DNA from: Volutella citrinella
Lineage: Eukaryota; Ascomycota; Sordariomycetes; Hypocreales; Nectriaceae
Reading direction: 5' to 3'
NCBI GenBank assembly: GCA_034401135.1
Contig: JAWZSP010000003.1
Span: 744,001-808,000, forward strand
DNA: 64,000 bases
Shown here: piece by piece, positions 11,703 through 22,548 of the stretch
How positions within the stretch are numbered: the stretch's first letter is position 1
How the letters are laid out: each line of letters starts with the position of its first letter
Notes under the pieces: model-generated
Seen by the model: the letters and a program-made list of their open reading frames with translations, nothing else
Told to the model about the DNA's origin: nothing
Database searches by the model: none
Translations under genes and position numbers: made by a program

Positions 11703-13751
11703 TTAAAGCATTAGGCCCAGGCCGACAACGCCGGCAACAAAGACTGTGATGAAAGAGTTACCCAGGAGTCTGGGAGCAAAGTTGCCCTCAGTCTTGATCT
11801 GGGTGCTCTTGTACTGGGGGTCATAGGCCTTGGGGGGGCTCTCGTCAAGGCTACCATCCCAGCAGTACTGGTTGAAACACTCCGTACAGGCGGCGGGCAC
11901 AGGAGTGTTAGTGCGGTGGAAGCTGCGGGACAGCATGGCGCAGCCAACGCAGACGGGCCAGTTCTTCTCGGTGGTGGCGTTGAGCTGAGTGGTGACGACG
12001 TAGCCGTTCTGGATGATGGCGGAGAGCTCCGCGGGCTTCACGGAACGGGTGAAGGTCGAAATGTTGGAGTGGTATACATAGGGATAGTTGGGGATGTAGA
12101 CAACAAGAGGCGCGGGCTCGGTTGTGTTGGTGGCATTGCAGCCGAAGAAGGTTGGGCGCGAGTTTAGGCCCTTGTTGATGAAGGTGGATTTTCCAGGGAC
12201 GGCAGGGAACGAGGTGCCCGAAGAAATTTTCTCGAGGGAGCGCTCATAGGTAGCGATGATGGAGGCACCGTCAGGCCATCCGGTAACGGTATCAGCAGAG
12301 GCGTCAAAGGAGAAGATGACGTCCACCTCACGCTCGTTGGCAATCAGGGGGTGGTAGGGGATATTCTGGAGGTCCTCGCCGCCGTCGACGAGCGTGAGTC
12401 GCTGCTTGTCGTGGGTCAGGTTCTCCTCGTCATTCCAGCCGAAGAAGGGGTTGGGCGTCCAGTCAGCAATGTCGTTGTTGTTGTCGCCAATGTTCTCCAG
12501 GACGCTGGAAAGCGCCTTGACCGCAATGTCGGGCACGCCCTTGGGGACGTAGGCGCTATCGGGCTCGTTGATATAGAGCACGATGGCGTTAAACAGACTG
12601 CTAGAGGTGCCCATGACAAAGCCGGCATTATCAAAGCCGCGAATGCACGTCTCGTTGTCGGGCAGCTTGCCGTCGTTGAATTTGGAGCCGACATACTTCA
12701 GCGGCACGAAGCCGTTGAGTGTAGGGTCGAAGGATCCGAGGTGCCAGGGGTTGAACTCGAAGACGGTTGAGTTGAGAGCAATAATATCTTCGTCGGGGTT
12801 TCGTCCAACGGCAACGATCAGAGGCATGGGAGCCTTGCCGCTCTTGAAAGTCTCGTCGTCGGCAATGGACGAAAACGTATAGCCAGGTCCGCCACTGGTG
12901 GCATTGATCAGCTGATACGACAGCATGCGACCCCAGTAGTCCGTAATGGATCGCTCGAATCCGGCGTCATCCTTACTGCCCACGGCATCGAAGATGTCGG
13001 TGTAGTAGCGGCGAAGGCTGACCTTGTCGGGTCCCTCGAGAATGGAATTCTCCAGCTGCCAGATTCCGGGGTAGTTGACGCTCGCCTGGACCGAGGTGAA
13101 GTTGTTCATCCACAGACTTCCGACGAGCCAGCTACCGCCAGACAAGCCGGAGACATAGGTAGCGCTCTGCAGGAGACCTCCCAAGTTGCCCGCGTTGGTG
13201 GCACCATCGGACCGATCGTCCCAAGCAGCCAGGGCGCCTGCGCCGCAAAGCATAGCACGATAACCACCGCCCGAGATGGCAATACCGACATTGGGAAGGG
13301 CTGTGGCATTCTTCTCGACGTTGGCCAGATAGGCCTCGCTGTTGAAGCCGGGGATGTTCATGCGCTTGAGGAAATCGCGGATGGGCTTCATCGTCTCGTT
13401 TCGGCGCTTGGGGAGCCATTCGAGCTCCTCGGGGGTGAGGTGGTCTCCCTTCTGAATAAAGGGTCGCGTGCTGGGGCAATCGACCTTTGAGGGAGTGTAG
13501 CCATTGGGGGCTTGTCCGGTGCCGCGACGGACAAGGTCGGCAGTAGCGGGGAGTTGCAGGTCAGATCGGGCGGCAATCGAGTCTCCCACATCTGTGGTCT
13601 CGGTCAGTTAGGCGCTCGGGACGCTGCATGTTAGATGGGGGAGCTGCGCTTTCAATCTAGACATACCTAAGGAAGCTGGGCTGGCCGCGACTGGCGAGAG
13701 GGCCGCAGCCGCAGCCAGGAGCAGCTTGAAGCTGGTGGACAGGGAGGCCAT
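11703..13751 (-). CDS. Lysophospholipase / phospholipase B, GPI-anchored, 657 aa
   Basis: The ATG at 13751-13749 starts exon 1 (13751-13667); the intron is 13592-13666 (75 bases) and exon 2 is 13591-11703. The first exon supplies the signal peptide (MASLSTSFKLLLAAAAALS). The catalytic region is the fungal PLA2_B/cPLA2 type. It has an oxyanion/Arg site in SGGGYRAMLCGAGAL, the nucleophile elbow SGLSGGSWLVGSLWMN, and the conserved Asp in VDGGEDLQNIPYHPL and SFDASADT. A Cys-rich C-terminal part (VCVGCAMLSRSF...ACTECFNQYCW) and a hydrophobic end (FITVFVAGVVGLGLML) fit GPI attachment. The enzyme removes fatty acyl chains from phospholipids and lysophospholipids at the cell surface or in the medium. 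Length and motif order match fungal Plb proteins. Confidence 0.96.
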
Positions 13752-16700
13752 GCTCCTCTGCGCCCAAAGGGAATTACTGGCCTACACGTGACGCGGAGAG
13801 GAAGAAGCAAGTGTCGGGGCGTGGGTATCGCGGAAGGCGTGTATATGTCTGGCTGGTGCGCTGCTGTCGAGGCCGGCCAGAGGGAATTATAATAATTGAC
13901 AAGAAAAATACGCAAGAAGCAGAACCGAGTCGAGTCGAGTCGAGTCGAGGGTCGGAGCGAAGGAAGGGATTATTACGGGCGGGCCGCGACCGTTGAGATG
14001 AAGACCGAGTCCTCAAAGTAGCGTGGTTGTCGGGGACTAGGGGCCCCTGCTAATTTGTTGTTAATTTGTGGGGCTGCGGCAGGCGGCGTCAAGGCCAAGG
14101 CTTCACAGCTCGTCACGGCGAGAGTAAGGCTGGTAGACAATGTGTGTGTGAATGGGCAAGCAGCTGCACGTTCAGGGTATGAGAAATGAATATCGAACGT
14201 GACGAGAAAAATGAGCAGCGGCAGCTTTGTTTTATGGCACTCCGTAGCCCCCACCTCCCTCCTGCTCCCTTTGCTTGGCACAGGAACCACTGCTCGGTGC
14301 CGCTGGTGAAGTGAGTGGAGGGATGTTGTCTTGGCAAAGCCGCAGAAGTGTCGGTGTTTCGAAAGCTCCCAAACCTCGCATTGTGCACCAGACAGCCGCG
14401 GACAGCGGACACGAACCCACTGATGCGCAGCGCGTCTTCCCTACAGCGGTAAGGCCTGTGAGCGGCAGTGCTGCCTTGGGTGGCAGAAGATGACGGACAA
14501 CGTCGCGGCATGGCCCTTGATGGACAGGGTCCAGCTGAGGTGACCCAAAATAAGCTCCGACTGTGCCTGGCTCGGTTCCCACTGCAGCGGGCCGCGGTAC
14601 GGGGCACCTCAGCGGGCTGCTGCCTCAGCGGGCAATCACAGTGGAGGGCAACGCCGCAGTAGCGCTGAGTTGCAGAGGTAAACGTGGGTGGTTTGCAGGG
14701 TTCGGGTCGGGGCAGGGCACTGGGGCGCGGGAAAAAGTCGACCGCTCGATACATCCATCCATTCTCATCCACCACTCCAATCCACGAGACGCTGAGGCAA
14801 GGGAGACGCAGCGTTGAAGGGACAAAGATAGCATGCATGACTTCATCCCACAGCCCTCCCTTGGGTCGCTAGAGTGTGCAGCACAGGCACAGGCCGTCGG
14901 ATGAAACGAGGACTCGGAGTACAGTCATGCGATGACACATGGTGAGATCCGCCAGCAATAGCACAGCAGCAATGAAGCTCCATCATTTCTAGCTGCCAAC
15001 CCGTGAATCGCCGTCGTTCATTGTCGAATTGCCTTTCGGGCCCCCAACTGCCATGCCTTGTCGAATAAGCGCTACAAAATTAAAGGACGCTGTGCATCTG
15101 AAAGGAATCCGTGCCGAGGGTCACGTCGCAGGATATAGACCCAATCATGGCCGCCCTGACCTCCTCAGGCGTCTCTGGAGCCCTGCAAATGGGCTGAACA
15201 AGCAGCTGGGAGGGGGTAAACTGAAATGGGCCAAGCCTCCAGGAATTGTCTTCTCTTGGCCCAGCTGGCAGCCTCGGTGGGCGAGGCCTATAAGATGGCC
15301 TGCCAAGCCGTGCCATCCGTCTTGGCGGCATCAACACATGAGCATGGGGGCAGAACCAGCGCCAGTTCTACTCGACTTTTCCCGCCATATCACTCTGCCA
15401 GTCGTACAATGCCCATTCCCCTGCCCCTGATCGTAGGCACATTACTTCTGCGTACGCGTACCCGCATGTCATGTCAGGAGGCTATTTGCATGAACCCATA
15501 ATCCACGCTCCGGGACAAACGAGGCAGACTCCATGTGTGCGTGTGTCTGTGTGTGCCATCACATAACTCGACGAGGCCGACTCGCTGGCAGTGACAAGGA
15601 CTACCACTCTTGGTTAGATTATCTTATCCCCCTTTCCATTCGATGATGTACGCCATCACAACACCGCCGGGCTTCACCACGTAGCAGGCAGTGTCTTGGC
15701 CATCTTGGCATCCAGTAGTCCGCAGTCCTGGTTCGACTTTGCCCTGCGCACCGCCTCGCAACCGTCACACCCACAATTTCGACGTTCCGAGGCAAGTAAT
15801 GCGCGCGCCGCGCGAGCTGACCGGGCGCAGTCTCCCACCCAATCCGTTGGATTCAACATCTCATGTTGTTTTATACAGCAGCATCCCGGTCCGGTCGGCG
15901 AGTTTGGCCTCTGTGGGGTCATCGGGCTCCACTGTACTGTACTATGTAAGACCAAAGAAGAAAATAATAAGCGCACCGGTTCTCGTGTTCGTGTGTTTCT
16001 TGCTTGACCCGTCTTCCAATTCTTAAAAATGCATGTTTGCATCCATACCCACTCTTGCCACTGAACCCGCATGAAAGAGGGAAGAATAAAAGAAAAAAAA
16101 AAAACAAGTCACAAAGAAGCAGAGACGTAAATCCATTAAGCTCCTGCAACGTGCATGGTTCCAGACAGCTCCATAGATCCCCACATACGGAGGATGACCC
16201 ATGCCCATGTCAACAGGAAAAACTGCCACATCGCATCAGCGATCACGCTGTACGAGAGACCAATGTTGCACGCAAAACAAAGAAGGACCAGGCTATTCAC
16301 GAAGCACCTGTACGAGCCTATGCTTTAGGTAAATTTGTGCACGCTTCTCCTCCCGCGAGCCCGGAAGATTCGGCATCTAGTGTCTCAGGCCTGTCGGGAT
16401 TTTTGTCTCGGCCGTCGCCCAGCTTCTGTTCGGGGCGCCGTGCGATGCGGGGCTGGGCACCGGGCTCCTGCAGTCCTTCTGAGGAGTGTAATGATTGAGG
16501 GAGTGCAAGGCTTTGTCGGTGCACTGCAAAGAGCATGATATGCTTCGGAAGGTCGACGCCAAAGCCTCATGGCCGAAACAAATACGGAGTCATCGTGACT
16601 GATCGCCCAGTCATCGCATGTTATTCTCGCTATCCTAGAGTAATCTGGAATGCCTTATATTATTACACAGTTGCTGGTCCGTATCACCAGCTCACCTCAG

Positions 16701-16786
16701 TTATGCTCATCCTCTCCATCGTACAAGTTGGGGGTATCACAAGTCTACAGCTGTCCGTATGCGCATTTGGGCGCCTTCCTCCGCTC
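13752..16786. other. 3 kb intergenic region upstream of two minus-strand genes' borders
   Basis: This contains the phospholipase B promoter on the left and the 3' flank of the NAD kinase on the right. The longest open frame (241 codons, 14113-14838 minus) is Arg/Ser/Pro-rich and without recognisable features. A TATA-like AT stretch lies near 13886-13896, about 140 bases upstream of the phospholipase B ATG. No gene is supported. Confidence 0.4.
13926..13950. repeat. CGAGT short tandem repeat
   Basis: Four perfect CGAGT units are followed by CGAGG, upstream of phospholipase B (about 180 bases from its ATG). This is a small microsatellite in the promoter or 5' leader. Confidence 0.85.
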
Positions 16787-18226
16787 CTAGTCGGTGTAGT
16801 CGTCGTCGCCCGCCGGGTCTCTACCAAACGGGTGGTTGAACTTGAGCAGCCCGTTGAGCCCGCCGACCCATGGGTCGTCGTCCTCGGTCCGGATCACGCA
16901 CGGCACGCCGCCGTGCCATTCCTCCCCAGGACCCGCCCGGCCAACGAACTCGCCCTCCACCCGGATCTCCGTCCCCGGAGACACCCCGGCGCACCGCCTA
17001 CCGTCAATGCTGAGGTCCAATTCGCGACCGCGGTTCTTGGGGCTCATACGTAGGCAAACCTGCGTGTCGAGCGGCAGCACAAGCGACCGGAAGCTGAGGC
17101 TGCACGGACTGATGGGCGTGATGAGCAGCGACTTGACCAGCGGGTGCACGATTGGCCCACCCGCGCTGAGGCTGTACGCCGTCGAGCCCGTCGGTGTGCT
17201 AATGAGGATCCCGTCAGCCGTCGTCTCCGTGAGGAAGTGGCCGTTCTGGTATATGTCGATGATAGCCAGGCTCGGGTGCGAGCCACGGTGAACAGATATC
17301 TCGTTGATAGCTCGGAGAGATGGTGAAGGCTCTTTGGAGCCGGCGATGGGTTTATCGCGGCACTGCGCCTCGCTCGCTAGGGAAGTGGAGAGCTCGCAGT
17401 TGATGTTGTTGCCCTGCGGGTCATAGACATCGGCCTTGATGCGGTGTCGCAGCAACACCTTGGAGGCTCTCTGGGCCCCCAGGCTCCTCCCCCTCATGCG
17501 CTCCCAGCCAGAATAGGATGTCGTCGAGAGTTTCTCCCAGTCGCCCCTCGGGTAGGCGGCATCTTGCATCGCGACATCGCTGCCGCTCATGTACATCTCC
17601 CTCCACGCCTTCTTGTGCTGGCTAAAGTCCCACTCGCCGAGGAAGCCCAAAGTGCCCATACTAAAGGACAGGATCGGCGGAACAGACCCATGGAGTTTGA
17701 ACAAGCTGGCGGCGCGAAGAACGGTGCCATCTCCGCCAAAAGTAGCGATAGCGTCAATCTTGTCCGCGATGTTAGACCGGCTGTCGGAGGCGTAGATGGG
17801 GAAGGGTAGGCGATCTTTAAGGGTGGCGGCGATGCGAGGCTCGAAGACGAGGTTGACCTCTGGGTACTCGCTCTGGACGTGCTTGGAGAACTTGACGACA
17901 GCTTCCACGACGGTGCTCGAGTACAGCTTCTGTATCACCAGGAGGTTCTGCGGCGGGCGCGGCCAGTTGAGCGACAGCAGCGACGATCCGGGCTTGGTGC
18001 TCTGTAGGTATCGTGGGCTGACTCGCTCGGGAAGCTCAGAGATGCTCCGCACTTGAGCTGCTTCTCGCCGGGTTTGCGTCGAGGAAAACGGTCGACCGGA
18101 AAGCAGCGACAGCGACGGAGATAGCCACAAAGGCGCTGTCCGGCGAGCTACTGAAGACAGCGCAGATAGCTGAGGGCTGGCTGGCTTCAAGAGCCGCATT
18201 TGACGGTAGAAACTCGTCTCAAGCAT
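16787..18226 (-). CDS. NAD/NADH kinase, mitochondrial type (Pos5-like), 479 aa
   Basis: This is a single exon. The ATG at 18226 is chosen as start; the frame opens upstream only through a GTG, and an alternative ATG lies at 18199. The kinase phosphorylates NAD(H) to NADP(H). It shows the ATP-NAD kinase signature FGGDGTVLRAASLF, the MGTLGFLGEW loop, the NEISVHRGSHPSL segment and the second signature DGILISTPTGSTAYS with LSAGGPI. The first 70 or so residues are rich in Arg, Ser and Leu and nearly lack acidic residues (RLLKPASPQLSALSSVARR). That is the pattern of a mitochondrial presequence, so a Pos5-type matrix NADH kinase is the best guess. A Ser/Gly/Arg-rich insert of about 70 residues sits between the two halves, as is common in fungal members. 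Confidence 0.94.
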   Translation of the reverse strand: MLETSFYRQMRLLKPASPQLSALSSVARRTAPLWLSPSLSLLSGRPFSSTQTRREAAQVRSISELPERVSPRYLQSTKPGSSLLSLNWPRPPQNLLVIQKLYSSTVVEAVVKFSKHVQSEYPEVNLVFEPRIAATLKDRLPFPIYASDSRSNIADKIDAIATFGGDGTVLRAASLFKLHGSVPPILSFSMGTLGFLGEWDFSQHKKAWREMYMSGSDVAMQDAAYPRGDWEKLSTTSYSGWERMRGRSLGAQRASKVLLRHRIKADVYDPQGNNINCELSTSLASEAQCRDKPIAGSKEPSPSLRAINEISVHRGSHPSLAIIDIYQNGHFLTETTADGILISTPTGSTAYSLSAGGPIVHPLVKSLLITPISPCSLSFRSLVLPLDTQVCLRMSPKNRGRELDLSIDGRRCAGVSPGTEIRVEGEFVGRAGPGEEWHGGVPCVIRTEDDDPWVGGLNGLLKFNHPFGRDPAGDDDYTD

Positions 18227-19575
18227 GATGTGCACAGGGTGGCGTGCGCATCATGCCAGGTCCAAGGGGGGCGCGCGAGCAGGTGTATTTTGCCTGTGGA
18301 TAAATCCTGGCGGTGCGAAGCGAAACGCCCAGACACAAGCTTTGCCTTCAATAGCCGGGGCAGAATTCTATAGATGCTGACCGACGCCGGCCTCCTTCTG
18401 GTCCACCGCCTTCCCTTTGTGGCTGGTCCACAGCATCGGGTCTGAGCGGTGCGGGGGAATCGTGGGAGAAGCTCCACGGCGCAAGGATGGAAGCCGATGG
18501 ATTTTTCTACAGATGTCTAGTCGAGCTGGCGGTCGGCAGGTCTTGACTAAAAGTGTGTTCCTACGCGACTAAGGCGCTGTGCCATGGTAGAGCTCGTTGG
18601 GTTAATTACCAGCGATGGAAACTATCAGCAACTGGGAGGAGACGTGGCGTAGAGATGTTGAAGTCAAACTGTCCGCCCTCCTTACTAGAAATAATGAACA
18701 AAATGTGTGTTCCGGTGGTCAATACTGCCTCCGTATGTACACAATTATGTAGGCAGCAGATGCTACTACTCAAGAATTCCTGACCGACCTTTCATAGTCA
18801 TTCCGAATTTCTGACGATACGACTGTTCCCATCCGTGATGTTCAGGTCGCTAGGGTACTGAAGAGCGTTCATGCTACTGCACGGCAAGCGTTAAATGTCG
18901 TTTTTAGCTTGCCTTTGATCTTCCCTCTAGCTACTGCCTGCACTTGAAGCAGCTGCAAGCTGACGGCGGCATGTGTTATTTAAGCCAAAGCGATTGCAGG
19001 GTAAGATGCCCCCCCACCAGCCGTTTGAAACATCTCTGGCCAATGTCGAATGCGTGCATCTCATTCGCCCTGCCCCTCATTGGCTCGTCGGCGTCGGCGG
19101 TGGCCAGCCCCCGTGTTTCCGCACTGGGTCTGGCGTCATCCTAGAGGCAGCAGCTCGGCGCCGACGCATCCGCCAGCCCTGCCTGATGTCACTGCTGCAA
19201 CCTGGAGCTTGAGCTACTAACTTTGGGTAGCTACTGCCTTCAGCCGTCAGCTGCTACTACTACAGCTAGATCATGTGCCTCAGCCTCACATCCTCCGCAG
19301 CTCAAACCCGAAGACCCAACCATCAACCACTATCTTAGTTGGCAGCATTGACTGTCGCTTTGTGTGCGACATCGTAGCTGGAAAACAACCCCGCCGTCCC
19401 TGCGCAAGGCCCGGTCTGCCTGGGAGCCGACGTGGCCGGCCTCAAGACTGCCTCAGCTGCGCCCGACGCTCGCTTTCTCCGGAACCCACGGACCTGGGCT
19501 GCAAAAAAACCGCCTGATTCACCTCTCCACGTTCTCTGGCCGAACTGATTCTTCATTCACCGCGCAGCTACCATC
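18227..19575. other. Divergent promoter region, NAD kinase / acyltransferase
   Basis: This is about 1.35 kb between two divergent genes. Only short frames without recognisable features occur. It should hold both promoters; no specific site could be named. Confidence 0.4.
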
Positions 19576-21005
19576 ATGGCCGACCTCGAGCACCCAAACT
19601 CCTCGGAGCCCACCATCCCTGGCCCAGAGCTAGGCGCGGGGTTGACTGAGGGGAAGCAGTCGGCGTCCCAAGCTCCAAAGGAGTTCCATCCTTCCGGTAG
19701 AGAGGCCCATGGCCCGGTGATACAGCTCCTGAGAGGAGCCCTGTTCGCCATCTACTTCAACACATGCTGCATTGTGTATGAACCTAACCCCAACCCTCTG
19801 ACGTTGATCTGCCTGAACTAACCGCCGGCCATAGTATCCACATCACCCAACTCCTCGGCGCCTGGCTCTACTTTGTCAACCGCGACTGGTACTATGCCTA
19901 CATGGCCATGACGAAGCGCAATTTTGCCATTACCACAACTGTCATGACCCAGATCTGGGGCCCAACGACAATCAGAATCAGTGGCGATGACTCCGTAGCT
20001 GGCCAAATCAAGCCTACACCTGATGGCGGGGTCGAGTTCCGGTTCCCAGAGCGCATCATCTTGATTGCCAACCACCAGGTATGTGTTGCGGCTCTGTCTT
20101 CGACCTGTGCAGGACAGGGTGCTAACCAGCAACATGCAGATCTACACCGATTGGCTGTATCTCTGGTGGGTTGCCTACGCCAACAGTCCTGGAATGGCCG
20201 GCCACATCTACATTATTCTCAAGGAATCGCTAAAGTACATCCCCGTGGTGGGATGGGGAATGCTATTTTACGGCTTCATCTTCATGTCCCGCAAGATGGC
20301 AACGGACCAGCCCAGAATGGCATACCGCCTCAAAAAACTCAGCCAACGCAAGACGGACCCTAACGGCAAGTCCTTCTTCGACCCCATGTGGCTTCTTCTG
20401 TTCCCCGAGGGGACAAACCTGTCTGGGAACGGGAGGAGAAAGTCCGCTGCGTGGGCTGCCAAGAACAACCTCAAGGACCACGAACACCTTATGATTCCCC
20501 GTAGTACGGGTATGTTCTTCTGCCTCAGTGAGCTCAAGGACTCTGTCGAATATGTATACGACTGTACTGTGGCCTACGAAGGCATTCCGTACGTCACCGT
20601 TGTGGGCCCCAAGCGCTTGGATCGCAAGCTAACAGAGATTGTAGCCGAGGCAAGTATGGCGAAGATTTCTTTGGCCTATCTAGCACGTACTTCCAGGGCC
20701 GCCCCCCGAAGTCCGTCAACTTCTATTGGCGCCGCTTTCGTATTGCCGATATCCCGCTCGATGATGCGAAGACATTTGATCTCTGGCTTCGCGACCAATG
20801 GAACCAGAAGGATGCGCTGATGGAGGAGTACATGTCCACGGGTCGCTTTCCCGCCACGCCCGGCAGCAAGTCGCCCTTCATTGAGACGCAGATCCGCACC
20901 CGCAGTATGTGGGAGATCCTACAGGTCTTCTCTGTCGTTGGGATTGCCGGTCTGATTTGGCGCAACATCAAGAAGGCCCTGTCATTCCGGTCCAGGGTTG
21001 CATAA
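19576..21005 (+). CDS. Membrane lysophospholipid / 1-acylglycerol-3-phosphate acyltransferase, 417 aa
   Basis: The ATG is at 19576. Exons are 19576-19775, 19835-20078, 20140-20588 and 20645-21005 (introns 59, 61 and 56 bases). The PlsC-type domain has the catalytic block HX4D split by intron 2 (NHQ, then IYTDWLYLWW), a glycine-rich turn before FMSRKMATDQPRM, and the substrate-binding block FPEGTNLS. A predicted helix near residues 52-75 and a C-terminal hydrophobic stretch (ILQVFSVVGIAGLIW) anchor it in a membrane, probably the ER. It resembles the yeast Cst26/YDR018C and animal LCLAT/LPIAT group, which transfers acyl chains to lysophospholipids. The acceptor lipid cannot be decided. The last intron must be spliced to recover the end of the protein; reading through it goes out of frame. 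Confidence 0.9.
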
Positions 21006-21453
21006 TGACCTGACCCCCTATCCCCGTCGGAGAACACAAGGCCCCATTCATCACTCGGATTCTCTCCTGTACTGAGTTTTATTCACTATCTTGGTTTTGA
21101 ATCGTTGCATTTATGGAGAGCGCTTGGATGGACTGGACCGCGTGCACGATCGCACGCCGTATGGTGACAGAGTGACTCTCTCTGGTTGAACGAGAATGAT
21201 GATCTTGAAATGGGAAGACTAACCATGGTAGACGTATAGAAAGGCTGCATATGAGCTATTGATACCGAATGACTGAGAATATTATGAACGCTTATCGCCC
21301 TTATTTGTAAATTCGACCAATTTCGTTGTGAGGTTCCGTGAAACCTGCAAAAGCACCGCCAACAAGAAGGGCAGGAAAACGTCTATTGACACCATTCGAA
21401 AGAGGGAGGTATAATAACACATGGAATCCCGTGCCCAAAGAAAGACTGCGCCC
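21006..21453. other. Convergent 3' intergenic region
   Basis: This is 450 bases between the 3' ends of the acyltransferase and F-box genes. No gene or repeat was seen. Confidence 0.4.
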
Positions 21454-22548
21454 TCACCCCCAAGGAAAGGGGACATCGAGAAGATGCTGTGCGCCATGGC
21501 AACGGCCTACGTGCTCCAGGAACTCGTCCCGGGACCAAGCCTTTCTCGAGATGTCGGATAAGAAACTTGCAGTGACGCACGGCGCTTGATAGTACTCAGG
21601 GGGCACCACATCCGCAATCCACGCCGGGTGTGCCTCCCCGATCACGTACTTGGTGGCGACGAGCTCGCAGCCCTTGCACCAGAGACCGATATCAGTCCTG
21701 CCGGGGCCGAGGCCCGAGATTGAAGGCATCAGCACGGCGGCCATGCCGAAGTGGTGGTCGTGTGGGATGTAATCTTGAAAAGGTGAGACCCCGGTCGTAT
21801 ACTCTGGGGGCTCTAGGCATGCACGTTGGGCGAACCTGGCTGTACCATAGGCCTCCATGGTCTTTTCCTCGTTGAGGATTTTCTGCATCTTGTCTACTGA
21901 TCCTGTCACGGAGATGCTCAATTCACGGGCAGCCCTGGAGCTGACGAGCTGGATGGGATCCTTGGTGCGGTAGGCTAGCGTGTTGTACGTGCCCGGGATG
22001 GAGTGAAGAATGGGTAGCTTGTCGAGGTCCTCTGTTGACAGGCCGAAGCAGGCTTTCGCCACCTTTGTTGCAACGACTCGCCACATGGGATGCTTGTCGA
22101 GACACGCCCAGCAGCAGCGTTGACAGGAGGGCAGGAAGAGGAAGACACCATAGTCTGTGCAGGAGCTGCAGCGCGAAGACAGCAGTGCTGCGTATAATTC
22201 GGCGACGGAGTGCAGGTGTAACAGCTTGGTCAGACGCAGTGCTGAGAAGGCCTGCGGCGCATGCTCCAGGAGCTGCTGATAGGGGCGCAGATGGGTGACA
22301 AGGACGTTTCCTTGGTGTGATGCGGCAGAGAAGCGGACTAGAGAGAGGGGATCTAGGTGTCCCAGGACTATGTAGAGCAGTTCGCAGGGCAGCCGGTCAA
22401 GGACGCCGAGCGACGATGGCCGCGCATCACGGCGAGGGAGCCGCCCGGGGACACTTGCTGAGGCAGTGATGGTTGCGTTGAGCAGATACGCAGGCCTATG
22501 GGCAAGGCGAGCTATCAAATCATCGGGATGGAGTGGCCCGGTCGCCAT
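21454..22548 (-). CDS. F-box domain protein, 364 aa
   Basis: Single exon, ATG at 22548-22546. Residues 46-85 form an F-box (LGVLDRLPCELLYIVLGHLD, then PLSLVRFSAASHQGN), the Skp1-binding module of SCF ubiquitin ligases. It is followed by a leucine-rich helical stretch and a Cys cluster (SSRCSSCTDYG, PSCQRCCWACLDKHP, residues 120-150) that may bind zinc. A further CKGC and a C-terminal GRCHG segment complete a layout common in large, rapidly evolving fungal F-box families. The target protein is unknown. The F-box call is firm from the LP..LL..L..L pattern; the zinc role is inferred. Confidence 0.88.
   Translation of the reverse strand: MATGPLHPDDLIARLAHRPAYLLNATITASASVPGRLPRRDARPSSLGVLDRLPCELLYIVLGHLDPLSLVRFSAASHQGNVLVTHLRPYQQLLEHAPQAFSALRLTKLLHLHSVAELYAALLSSRCSSCTDYGVFLFLPSCQRCCWACLDKHPMWRVVATKVAKACFGLSTEDLDKLPILHSIPGTYNTLAYRTKDPIQLVSSRAARELSISVTGSVDKMQKILNEEKTMEAYGTARFAQRACLEPPEYTTGVSPFQDYIPHDHHFGMAAVLMPSISGLGPGRTDIGLWCKGCELVATKYVIGEAHPAWIADVVPPEYYQAPCVTASFLSDISRKAWSRDEFLEHVGRCHGAQHLLDVPFPWG

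Noticed and set aside
14113..14838. 241-codon minus-strand open frame upstream of phospholipase B
   Set aside because: Ser/Arg/Pro/Cys-rich chance composition, no ordered domain, overlapped by frames of similar length on the other strand.
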